Source: Actinomycetota bacterium
GTDB lineage: Bacteria > Actinomycetota > Thermoleophilia > BMS3ABIN01
Direction of reading: 5' to 3'
DNA length: 37,508 bases
NCBI GenBank assembly: GCA_016235065.1
Contig: JACRMB010000009.1
Coordinates: forward strand, 1 to 37,508
Shown: positions 1-7,618 of the stretch, one piece after another
Layout of the letters: each line of letters begins with the position of its first letter
Position numbering within the stretch: position 1 is the stretch's first letter
The notes under the pieces: generated by a model
What the model was told of the DNA's origin: nothing
Seen by the model: the letters and a program-made list of their open reading frames with translations, nothing else
The model's database searches: none
Program-made: the position numbers and the translations under genes

Positions 1-2
1 AC

Positions 3-1883
3 CTGGCGACCGGCGTGGAAGAAGCGGTCTGCACCAACTCCTCTGACCAGTACAATCCTGTCGTCGCGGGCAACCGCATCTACTGGATGGATTACCGCAA
101 CAACAACTGGGATGTCTACATGAAGGACATCTCATCCGGCACAGAGACCCGTCTGACTTCAAGTAGCGCCCACCAGAGCTGGCCCAGTGCCAGCGGCGAC
201 TTCGTTGTCTGGAAAGATACCCGTGAGGGTGACGAGGACATCTACATGAAGAATCTGGCCAACGGGGTGGAGCAGCGAGTGAACACCGACCCGGACACGG
301 CTCCCACAGCCGGACAGAAGATACCTCTTGTCAGTGGTCCACGCGTAGTCTGGATGGACAGGCGATCAGGTAACTGGGATATATACTCCGGCCGCGATGA
401 AGTAGCTCCCCAGGTGGCATCGGTGGCGCCATCAGGAATAATCTCTGGCAATTCAGCTACGGTATCCGCCCTTTTTTCTGACGGAGGCACCGGAGTGGAC
501 GTCTCAACGGTAACCGTGGCTATCGATGGTGTGGATGCCGCGGGCTGCGCGGTCACTGCAGCTCAGGTGACCTGCCCTCCAGCTGTTCTTCCGGAAGGTA
601 TCCACTCGATCAATGTCTCTATTGGGGATTACTCCGGTAATCAGACCAGCGCGGCAGGCGCACAATTCATCGTCGACACCTTAGCGCCGGCAATCGGCCC
701 GATCGGCGTCGTAGTCCCTCCAGGGACGGATACTGCTATGGTCGATGCCGATATCGGCGATCCGGCGCCGGGCAGCAGCATCGATCCGGCGACGGTGCAG
801 GTCACCCTCGATGGAGAGGCGCAAGATGGCTGCCTGATCGATCCCGCCCACGTTTCCTGTGATTTTGCCGGGCTGTCGCTGGGGGGACATGAAGTCGGCA
901 TCTCAGCAGCCGACCTGGCGGGCAACAGCAGTTCCCTGTCCCGGATCTTCCAGGTGGCAGATACCGTGGCGCCAGTGATCACGAGTCCCGGACCGGTGGG
1001 CGCCGTCTTGCTTGGATCGGGTGATCCGGTCATATTCAGCGCCGCATTCAGTGACGACCTGCCGTCGAGCGGCATAGATCCGGCAGCTGTGAACCTTGAG
1101 GTCGATGGCGTTGGTGTTCCCGGCTGCGTGAATACTGCAGTATCCCTGAGCTGCACACTCAGCGGTATCGCCGACGGCAGCCATCAGGTAGTAGCGACGG
1201 TCACCGACAATGCCGGCAATCTCGGCAGCCTGAACTGGAGCATCAATGTCAACTGGGGGCCGGATGTCACCGGCCTGGTGCCATATGCCGGCGCCGTGGT
1301 TAATGATCCGACGACGCCGGTGGAAGCGAAGTGGTCTGATGCGGGTGATGGCGTAGAAGCGGCATCGATCAAAGTCTACCTGGATGGAGCCAGCATGCAG
1401 CCACCCGGCATAAGCCTGACCGCTGGTGACTTCAGTTATCAGCCTGACTGGGAGAACAGGCTGGCTGACGGGCTTCATACCGTCCGCGTGGTCATCGCGG
1501 ATCAGAAGGGTGCCGTAACCGACCGCGTCTGGTCATTCACGGTAACCTCGCCAGCGCTTAGAGACTCGGCTACAGGCATTTACTGGGAAAGCTATGCGTC
1601 GTACCTGCGGCGCGAGTTGAGTGTGCAATACCAGCTTACGGATTCGGGGACGGGGGAATGCCGCGATGCAACAGTGGCTTTCGGAACAGCTTCGGGAGGG
1701 GTCTTGCCCTCAGGCTTACCGATCGCGCTCGGCAGCATCGTCTCCGGCGACGCGGCGACCTATACCATTCGGTACTCCATTCCCGCTGAAGTCGGCAGCT
1801 TCATGACCCTTAATTACGCGAGCTGTGCCGACGACGGCGGCAACATCTACTGGACGCCCGGTCCGCCGCCTTCAGCGCCCTAG
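3..1883 (+). CDS. Secreted beta-propeller / Ig-like repeat surface protein (5' truncated)
   Basis: The reading frame is open to the left edge (L-A-T-G precedes the first GTG at 15), so the true start lies outside the window. Numbering from that GTG, residues 1-127 are TolB/PD40-like propeller blades with repeated W-D-x-Y / E-D-I-Y-M-K-N-L motifs. About four Ig-like beta-sandwich repeats follow (roughly 131-224, 225-317, 318-417, 418-512), then a C-terminal domain at about 515-622. The first three Ig repeats each carry a G-C-x8-C pair, probably a disulfide, which fits an exported protein. The C-terminal domain (Y-W-E, R-E-L-S, ending P-G-P-P) recurs in the beta-helix protein at 10859-12310. 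No enzymatic motif is visible. The stop shares a CTAG with the convergent small gene. A cell-surface structural or adhesive role is inferred from the architecture. Confidence 0.8.
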   Translation: MATGVEEAVCTNSSDQYNPVVAGNRIYWMDYRNNNWDVYMKDISSGTETRLTSSSAHQSWPSASGDFVVWKDTREGDEDIYMKNLANGVEQRVNTDPDTAPTAGQKIPLVSGPRVVWMDRRSGNWDIYSGRDEVAPQVASVAPSGIISGNSATVSALFSDGGTGVDVSTVTVAIDGVDAAGCAVTAAQVTCPPAVLPEGIHSINVSIGDYSGNQTSAAGAQFIVDTLAPAIGPIGVVVPPGTDTAMVDADIGDPAPGSSIDPATVQVTLDGEAQDGCLIDPAHVSCDFAGLSLGGHEVGISAADLAGNSSSLSRIFQVADTVAPVITSPGPVGAVLLGSGDPVIFSAAFSDDLPSSGIDPAAVNLEVDGVGVPGCVNTAVSLSCTLSGIADGSHQVVATVTDNAGNLGSLNWSINVNWGPDVTGLVPYAGAVVNDPTTPVEAKWSDAGDGVEAASIKVYLDGASMQPPGISLTAGDFSYQPDWENRLADGLHTVRVVIADQKGAVTDRVWSFTVTSPALRDSATGIYWESYASYLRRELSVQYQLTDSGTGECRDATVAFGTASGGVLPSGLPIALGSIVSGDAATYTIRYSIPAEVGSFMTLNYASCADDGGNIYWTPGPPPSAP

Positions 1884-2077
1884 ATCTCGACCTTCAGCCC
1901 CGAGCGTTTGCCCATCGAGGCGTCGATCCCACCCTGCTTTTCACGCCCGATCCTGGCTAGCCTGTCGGCGATCGACTGTAGCTGGCTTGAGACTTCCAGC
2001 GCTGTCCAGGCGCGATCTTCGCCGGCGATCTTTGCCGCATCGGCCCTGATCGTTTCTTCGAGTTCCTTATATTCCAT
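1880..2077 (-). CDS. Small hypothetical protein, 65 aa, predicted helical
   Basis: The chosen start is the ATG at 2077-2075 because a textbook Shine-Dalgarno GGAGGTGA lies at 2081-2088 on the minus strand. A longer frame reaching 2200 has no such site and overlaps the flippase start. The product is charged and probably alpha-helical, with a central amphipathic stretch (W-T-A-L-E-V-S-S-Q-L-Q-S-I-A-D-R-L) that could form a short coiled coil. There is no signal peptide, no membrane segment and no family I recognise. It is convergent with the propeller/Ig gene (4-base stop overlap) and divergent from the flippase gene. The ribosome site is the best evidence that it is expressed. Confidence 0.55.
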   Translation of the reverse strand: MEYKELEETIRADAAKIAGEDRAWTALEVSSQLQSIADRLARIGREKQGGIDASMGKRSGLKVEI

Positions 2078-2131
2078 GGTCTCACCTCCGCTCGATCCGC
2101 GGTTTGCGGAGTACTCTGGATTTCTTCCCAG

Positions 2132-3568
2132 TTGCCACAGGTTTCTAAACAGGTTACGCTGATTCACGAATTGGTCAGTCGACGGGAAGTCCTCAAACAT
2201 TCCGGGTATCTGATGCTAGCCAGGCTGTTCGTCCGCCTGGTTTCAGTGCCCTTCCTTATCTACGTGGCCGCCAGCCTCGGCCCGTCGCTGTTCGGTGTCT
2301 TCACTTTTGTCATGGCCACGGTGGAGATGGTCTCTTCCCTGAGTGATTTCGGTCTGTCCCGCTACGGTACCCGGGCTATGGTCAGGGAGGATATGGACCA
2401 GGCGCGCTTTGCTGGCATCCTCCTCACCCTGCAGTTGTTCACTTCGATCGTGCTCGGTGCGATCGGGCTGGTCGTGGTCCTGTTCGTCGATCCTGCGTCT
2501 CCAAAACTGGAAGTGTTGCTCCTTGGGCTGCTGGCTGTGGCTATCTCCGCTTTCATCTACACGAGCGAGACAGTCTTCACAGCGATGAAACAGTTCGCTG
2601 CCTCAGCTATCTTTACGGTAGCCGGGCGGCTGATCTACCTGGCGGCGGGCTTCGTCGCGCTGGGGATGGGATGGTCAGTGGTAGCCATCATGTGGGCTTT
2701 CGTAGCCAGCATGGTGCTGGAGTCGGCGATCAGGATGGTCTACGTGGCGCTCCGGGTCACGCCCTTCTCTTTCAGGTTTCACTGGCCGGATGTCAAAACG
2801 ATCGCGATCGGCACCCTGCCGTTCGCGGCGACCGCCATCTCATCGCTGGTTTATTTCCGGGCGGACACAATCATCCTGGAGGTCCTGAAAGGCGACACCG
2901 CGGTGGGCATCTATGGCGCCGCCTATTCCTTCTTCTCCTTCTTCATGTGGTTCCCGATCGTGCTCAGCCGGGCCCTGCTTCCCAGTCTGACCGCCGGCTT
3001 CCGCGACGATCCAGAAGAAGCACGGCTCACCAGCTGGTACTGGTACCGGGCTACCGGTGTCGCCGGTGTTGCCATAGCCTTCGCCACGACAGTCCTCGCG
3101 GCGCCGGTCATAACCACTCTGATGGGAGACGCTTACGCGGAGTCGATCCCGACGCTGCAGATACTGATCTGGACGATCCCGCCGCTGATGATGGTCAGCA
3201 TGAGCTTCAATTCCCTGACCGTCTGCGACCGCGAGAAGACAGGCGCCAACACGTCGGTGATGTCGGCCATCACGATCGTCGCCCTGGACTTCGCGCTCAT
3301 CCCATTCTTCGGCACTCTCGGTGCCGCAGCGGCGATGGTGATCACTACCACGCTCTGGGAGGCCTGGATGCACTGGCTGCTGGTGAAGCACCTGCTGGCG
3401 CCCCGCAACGCCATGGTCAAGACCTTCTCGATGCCTTTCATCGGGGGCGCTTTGATGGCCGCAGCCGCCATCACTGCCAGGCCCCTGGGAATCGCGGCTA
3501 CCCTCGTCGCAGGTCTAATGGTCTATGCCGGCGCCATCATGTTCATACGTTTCCTCGAACGGCGGTAG
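2132..3568 (+). CDS. Polysaccharide flippase, Wzx-like (MOP superfamily)
   Basis: A 478-aa polytopic membrane protein with about 12-14 hydrophobic segments. Its N-terminal pattern (L-K-H-S-G-Y-L-M-L-A-R-L, then A-A-S-L-G-P-S-L-F-G-V-F, and G-L-S-R-Y-G-T-R near 95-102) is typical of oligosaccharide/lipid-linked sugar flippases (Polysacc_synt/MATE-like). The family moves undecaprenyl-linked repeat units across the cytoplasmic membrane. The start is uncertain: the TTG at 2132 is the first in-frame start codon but has no clear ribosome site, and the TTG at 2171 or ATG at 2213 are alternatives. It lies 37 bases before an asparagine-synthase-like gene. A second flippase is encoded at 24823-26268, so the locus may export two different lipid-linked glycans. 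Confidence 0.85.
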   Translation: MPQVSKQVTLIHELVSRREVLKHSGYLMLARLFVRLVSVPFLIYVAASLGPSLFGVFTFVMATVEMVSSLSDFGLSRYGTRAMVREDMDQARFAGILLTLQLFTSIVLGAIGLVVVLFVDPASPKLEVLLLGLLAVAISAFIYTSETVFTAMKQFAASAIFTVAGRLIYLAAGFVALGMGWSVVAIMWAFVASMVLESAIRMVYVALRVTPFSFRFHWPDVKTIAIGTLPFAATAISSLVYFRADTIILEVLKGDTAVGIYGAAYSFFSFFMWFPIVLSRALLPSLTAGFRDDPEEARLTSWYWYRATGVAGVAIAFATTVLAAPVITTLMGDAYAESIPTLQILIWTIPPLMMVSMSFNSLTVCDREKTGANTSVMSAITIVALDFALIPFFGTLGAAAAMVITTTLWEAWMHWLLVKHLLAPRNAMVKTFSMPFIGGALMAAAAITARPLGIAATLVAGLMVYAGAIMFIRFLERR

Positions 3569-3589
3569 TCGGGGACTCGCCCTTCCTTC

Positions 3590-3598
3590 TGGTAAGAT
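3590..3598 (+). promoter_or_regulatory. Candidate extended -10 promoter for a leaderless transcript
   Basis: TGG-TAAGAT forms an extended -10 element (TGn plus a -10 hexamer with one mismatch). Transcription would begin about 7 bases downstream, at or next to the ATG at 3606, and no Shine-Dalgarno is visible before that ATG. No convincing -35 is present. This is compatible with a leaderless mRNA for the asparagine-synthase-like gene, but it is a pattern match only. Confidence 0.3.
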
Positions 3599-3605
3599 AT
3601 TTCCC

Positions 3606-5501
3606 ATGTGTGGAATCGCAGGAATAGCCAGGAAGGGTGGGGTCGGCGACGCCGACGCGATCCAGGCGCAGAAGATGGGGGAGATCATCCGCCATCGGGG
3701 TCCTGACGACGCCGGCATCCGTCGCGGCGAGCGCTATGTCTTCGCCCACCGGCGGCTCTCGATCATCGATCTGGCTCACGGCCATCAGCCTATGGGGAAC
3801 GAAGACGGCACCGTCTGGCTGGCGTACAACGGCGAGGTCTACAACTTCATGCCGCTGCGCGAGGAGCTTCTGGCGAAGGGCCATGTTTTCCAGACCCGTT
3901 GTGACACTGAAGTCATCATCCACCTTTACGAGGAAGAGGGTCCGGCCTGCGTCGAGCGGCTGAACGGCATGTTCGCCTTCGCGCTCTTCGACGAACAGAA
4001 GCAACAGGTCCTGCTGGCGCGGGACCGGGCCGGCATCAAACCCCTTTACTACAGTTTCGACGGCTCCGCCGTGCGTTTCGCCTCCGAAGCCAAGGCGCTG
4101 GTCCAGACGGCGCCGCGCCTGGTGAGCCCGGATCCCCGTTCCCTCGTTGATTTTTTCGCCCTCAGCGTCATCCAGGAGGGCCGCACTGCTTTTGAGGGCA
4201 TCAGTGAACTGCTTCCTGCACATGTCCTCATCTGGGATACCAGGACCCAGCCGCGGACAACCCGCTACTGGCAGCCATCCTACGCGACCAAGACGACTCT
4301 CGCCGGCGAAGAGCTCACGGGGGCTGTCTCGGCGCTGCTCACTGAGGCTGTCGAAAGCCATCTCGTCAGCGACGTGCCGGTAGGCACTTACCTAAGCGGT
4401 GGCCTCGATTCCAGTGTGGTCTCCGCCATCGCTGACGATTACATCAACGGTCTCAACACCTTCTCCGCCGGATTCATCGGTGAGGAGAAGGTGGATGAGC
4501 GCGTCTATGCCCGGGAGATGGCAGCCAGCATCGGCTCGCGTCACCATGAGGTGGAGGTCGGCCCCGGAAACTTCCTGGGAAACCTGAGGAAGATCATCTG
4601 GCATATGGACGAGCCCACCCTCAGCCCCGGAGTCTATCCCTATTATTTCCTCTGTGGCCTCGTGGCCGATTCCGTCAAGGTGGTGCTGGGAGGGCAGGGT
4701 AGCGATGAGCTTTTCGGCGGCTATCCCCGCTATCGGATGGCGCTGCTGGAGAAGGACATGGCCGGCGCTTTTCATCACGGCAGGCTGGTCCGGCTGGCGG
4801 GGCTGCTTTCCGAATACAGGCACCGCTACGGGCTGGGTGGCCTCAAGAACGGTCTGAGGAGGTTGAACGCCGACGACGGCCGCCGCATCTATGAGATCGT
4901 CAGCGGCTTCCACCCGCGCCGTTTGCCGGGCCTGTTCACCGACGAGCTTAAGCAGAAGGTCGCCGGTTACGATCCCATGGGGGTCTTTTATGAGTCGCTC
5001 TCCGGGTGCGATTCGCCGGACCTGATCGACAACATGCTCTACAATGATTTCCACAACATGCTTCCCAGCATCCTCAGGACCGAGGACCGCATGAGTATGG
5101 CGCACTCGATAGAGTCACGTGTGCCCTTCCTCGATTACCGGCTGGTGGAGCTAGCCGCTTCGATCCCTTCGCAGCTGAAGGTGAGCGGCGACGAGCCCAA
5201 GCTGATATTGAAGGAAGCCGCTCGCGGCAAGGTGCCCGAAAGCATAATCACCCGGCGCAAGCAGGGTTTCTCGGCGCCGATCGACAGCTGGTTCATGGGA
5301 GCGCTGGGCGGTGAGGTGCGGGGATTCCTGCTCGATGGGCCGGCGGCCAACCGTGGCTACTTCGACCGCCGCTATGTTGATAAGGTCATAACTCGCGCCT
5401 TGGAGAAGAAGAAGGATATCTGGCGAGTCTGGTCAATGGTGACTTTTGAGATGTGGTGCCGGATATATGCCGACGGCGAGGGCCCCGAGAGTCCTTCTTA
5501 A
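3606..5501 (+). CDS. asnB: Glutamine-dependent asparagine synthase-like amidotransferase
   Basis: A 631-aa class II (Ntn) glutamine amidotransferase fused to an ATP-pyrophosphatase synthetase domain. The start at 3606 puts the nucleophile at Cys2 (M-C-G-I-A-G). The other glutaminase-pocket residues known from E. coli AsnB are all present: Arg50 (R-R-L-S-I), Asn75 and Glu77 (Y-N-G-E-V-Y-N) and Asp100. The synthetase PP-loop S-G-G-L-D-S-S is at 264-270. The usual S-G-E-G-S-D-E motif reads G-G-Q-G-S-D-E (362-368), so the Glu equivalent to E. coli Glu348 is Gln, a variant I believe occurs in other AsnB relatives. In O-antigen loci such proteins (WbpS-type) are implicated in amidating sugar uronic acids, so uronamide formation is as likely as asparagine synthesis. 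A paralogue of identical length follows. Confidence 0.85.
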   Translation: MCGIAGIARKGGVGDADAIQAQKMGEIIRHRGPDDAGIRRGERYVFAHRRLSIIDLAHGHQPMGNEDGTVWLAYNGEVYNFMPLREELLAKGHVFQTRCDTEVIIHLYEEEGPACVERLNGMFAFALFDEQKQQVLLARDRAGIKPLYYSFDGSAVRFASEAKALVQTAPRLVSPDPRSLVDFFALSVIQEGRTAFEGISELLPAHVLIWDTRTQPRTTRYWQPSYATKTTLAGEELTGAVSALLTEAVESHLVSDVPVGTYLSGGLDSSVVSAIADDYINGLNTFSAGFIGEEKVDERVYAREMAASIGSRHHEVEVGPGNFLGNLRKIIWHMDEPTLSPGVYPYYFLCGLVADSVKVVLGGQGSDELFGGYPRYRMALLEKDMAGAFHHGRLVRLAGLLSEYRHRYGLGGLKNGLRRLNADDGRRIYEIVSGFHPRRLPGLFTDELKQKVAGYDPMGVFYESLSGCDSPDLIDNMLYNDFHNMLPSILRTEDRMSMAHSIESRVPFLDYRLVELAASIPSQLKVSGDEPKLILKEAARGKVPESIITRRKQGFSAPIDSWFMGALGGEVRGFLLDGPAANRGYFDRRYVDKVITRALEKKKDIWRVWSMVTFEMWCRIYADGEGPESPS

Positions 5502-5556
5502 GACGTGCCTGAGACTGCCGGTAAGCCCGTCAGATACTATGCTTGCACTGGCGCGC

Positions 5557-5582
5557 CCGAGGCCCGTGCCGGCTCGGTTTTT
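5557..5582 (+). terminator. Intrinsic terminator after the first amidotransferase gene
   Basis: CCGAG (5557-5561) pairs with CTCGG (5573-5577), and an inner CC/GG pair extends the stem past one bulged G. It is followed at once by TTTTT (5578-5582). It lies 56 bases after the stop at 5501. The G+C-rich hairpin plus U-run is the standard rho-independent form. With the -10-like box just downstream, it suggests a transcription break between the two amidotransferase genes. Confidence 0.5.
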
Positions 5583-5586
5583 AGTG

Positions 5587-5592
5587 TACAAT
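5587..5592 (+). promoter_or_regulatory. Candidate -10 box (TACAAT) ahead of the second amidotransferase
   Basis: TACAAT lies 5 bases after the terminator T-run in the 221-base gap 5502-5722. The -35 region is not convincing (TGCCGG-like at about 17 bases). A leader of about 125 bases would follow. That leader contains a small hairpin (CGCCG/CGGCG, about 5639-5653) and an AGGAG that is not followed by a start codon. No known riboswitch was recognised in it. Confidence 0.3.
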
Positions 5593-5722
5593 TTTGCAGA
5601 GGCAGAGGCTGTCCCGGCTGGGGTGGCTGCCCTGATATCGCCGCCAGTCGGCGCAAAGAAAGGAGAGCCAAAACGGAATCCAGTGACGCGGTGATAATCT
5701 CCAGTGAAAAGGGAGCCGGCAC

Positions 5723-7618
5723 GTGAGTGGGATAGCCGGTATTTTCAAGCCAGCGGGCGGAGCGATATCCGAAGCTGAGCTTTCGCGGATGGCCGATGCC
5801 ATCGCCCACCGGGGGCCGGATGGCCGCTGGCAGTTCATCGACGGCGCCGCGGGATTCGAATTCTGTTTTCTGCAGATCCCGGCGCCGGTCTCGGTGCCAC
5901 AGCCCCTTCGCAGCGAGGACGGCGATATCATTCTCGTATGCGACGGTCGCGTTTACAATTACGCCGAACTGCGTTCCCGGCTCGAGTCAAAGGGCCATCG
6001 TTTTTCCGGGCCAAGCGACTGCGAGGTGCTCATCCACCTTTATCAGGAGGATGGTGACCGCTTCCTCGACGACGTCAACGGCATGTACGGGCTGGCCCTT
6101 TGGGACTCCCGCAAAGGCCGCTTGCTGCTTGCCCGCGACCGCATCGGGGTCAAGCCGCTTTACTATTCTCACGTTTCCACGGGGCTGCTTTTCGGCTCCG
6201 AGATCAAGGCGATCCTGGCCGACCCGGCGGTAGACCGGCAGGTAAACTTCCGGGCCATGAGCGATTTTTTCGGCCTGTCATATATCTTTGACGACGAGAC
6301 CATGTTCGAGGGAATAATGGCGGTGCCGCCTGGATGTATTTACGCCGTGGACGCCGGCGGCTCCCGGATGATCCGCTACTGGGATATGGACTTCGTACCC
6401 GACCACCCCTGGGATGAGGCCACCCTGGCCGCCGAAGGCCTGGATATCCTGACGAGGGCGGTCGAACTGGAAGTTGACGACGTGAAGCCGCTTGGCATCC
6501 ATCTGAGCGGCGGCATCGATTCGAGTTTCATCACCTCGCTGGCGGCGGAGATAGACCGTGACCGGCTGATCACCCTTTCCGCCGGTTTCCGGGAAGAGCT
6601 GTACGACGAACGTAATTTTGCGCGCAGGGCGGCCGAGAAGGCGAACGTGCGCCATGAGGAAGTCGAGATCTTTCCCGCGACCGACACCTTCATGGACACC
6701 ATGATGAAGGTGATCTGGCATGTGGACGAGCCGACGGTCAGCCCGGGCATCCATTCTTTTTATATCCTCAACGAATTCACCAGCGAGCATGTGAAGGTCA
6801 TCCTGGGAGGCCAGGGAAGCAACGAGTTGCTGGCCGGCTATAACCGTTACATCCTCGCCGACATCCGCGACCGCTTCGGCAAGGCGATCCGCCATGCAAA
6901 TCCCGTGGCTGCGTATCGCTGCGTCAGTGACACCCTCGATTTCTTCGGGGCGGGACCGCTGAAGGGAATGTTCTTCAACGTGTTCCAGACGCCGGCCCAG
7001 CGGGCGCTCAAGATCGCCAGCACTTTCACTCCCCAGGAGAAGCAGAGACTTTTCTCGGCGAAGCTCAAGTCCGAGCTGGGCGGATACACCACGGAACAGC
7101 GATATCTCAATGGCTATGAGAACGCGCCGGCGAGCACCGTCATCGACCGGATGATGTATCTGGACATGAAGAATATGATGCCCAACATGCTACGCATCCT
7201 TGACCGCACCTGTGCTGCCTTCGGCATAGAGGCCCGTACGCCCTTCCTCGACCATCACTTCGTCGAGTTCGCGGCCAGATGCTCCGACGACGCCGTGTTG
7301 CGCGGCACTGAATCCAAATATATCCTCAAGAAGATGGGGGAGGGCATCCTCCGGCACGACACCGTCTACCGGGACAAGTCAGGCTTCGCAGCGCCGGTGA
7401 CACCCTGGCTCCAGGGGCACCTGAGGCGCACCGCCCGGGATATCATCTTCTCCGAACGGGCCCTGAGCCGCGGCTATTTCGACGAGGCCAACCTGGGCGC
7501 CTTCGTAGACCGGCACGAGAAAACGGGCGTCGGCGTCTGGCAGGTCTGGATGCTGCTCATCTTCGAGCTCTGGAACCGCACTTTCATCGACAAGGATACC
7601 TCCAGCTCGAGGTCGTGA
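5723..7618 (+). CDS. Degenerate asparagine synthase-like protein (glutaminase site lost)
   Basis: A 631-aa paralogue of the preceding gene, aligning without gaps around the key sites. The start is fixed: the GTG at 5723 is the first start codon after an in-frame TGA at 5705 and has GGGAG upstream. Residue 2 is therefore Ser (AGT), not the Cys nucleophile. The pocket Arg is Phe49, the Y-N-G-E motif reads C-D-G-R (73-76), and only Asp99 is kept. The synthetase PP-loop S-G-G-I-D-S-S is intact (262-268), but the second motif is G-G-Q-G-S-N-E (362-368), with Asp replaced by Asn. The protein probably cannot hydrolyse glutamine. It may use free ammonia, receive it from the intact neighbour, or act as an adenylating or regulatory partner. 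Its stop overlaps the next start (GTGA). Confidence 0.8.
   Translation: MSGIAGIFKPAGGAISEAELSRMADAIAHRGPDGRWQFIDGAAGFEFCFLQIPAPVSVPQPLRSEDGDIILVCDGRVYNYAELRSRLESKGHRFSGPSDCEVLIHLYQEDGDRFLDDVNGMYGLALWDSRKGRLLLARDRIGVKPLYYSHVSTGLLFGSEIKAILADPAVDRQVNFRAMSDFFGLSYIFDDETMFEGIMAVPPGCIYAVDAGGSRMIRYWDMDFVPDHPWDEATLAAEGLDILTRAVELEVDDVKPLGIHLSGGIDSSFITSLAAEIDRDRLITLSAGFREELYDERNFARRAAEKANVRHEEVEIFPATDTFMDTMMKVIWHVDEPTVSPGIHSFYILNEFTSEHVKVILGGQGSNELLAGYNRYILADIRDRFGKAIRHANPVAAYRCVSDTLDFFGAGPLKGMFFNVFQTPAQRALKIASTFTPQEKQRLFSAKLKSELGGYTTEQRYLNGYENAPASTVIDRMMYLDMKNMMPNMLRILDRTCAAFGIEARTPFLDHHFVEFAARCSDDAVLRGTESKYILKKMGEGILRHDTVYRDKSGFAAPVTPWLQGHLRRTARDIIFSERALSRGYFDEANLGAFVDRHEKTGVGVWQVWMLLIFELWNRTFIDKDTSSSRS

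Noticed and set aside
5593-5722. Riboswitch in the leader of the degenerate amidotransferase
   Set aside because: Only a 5-bp hairpin and a stray AGGAG are visible. No conserved aptamer core (for example glutamine or cobalamin) could be matched.
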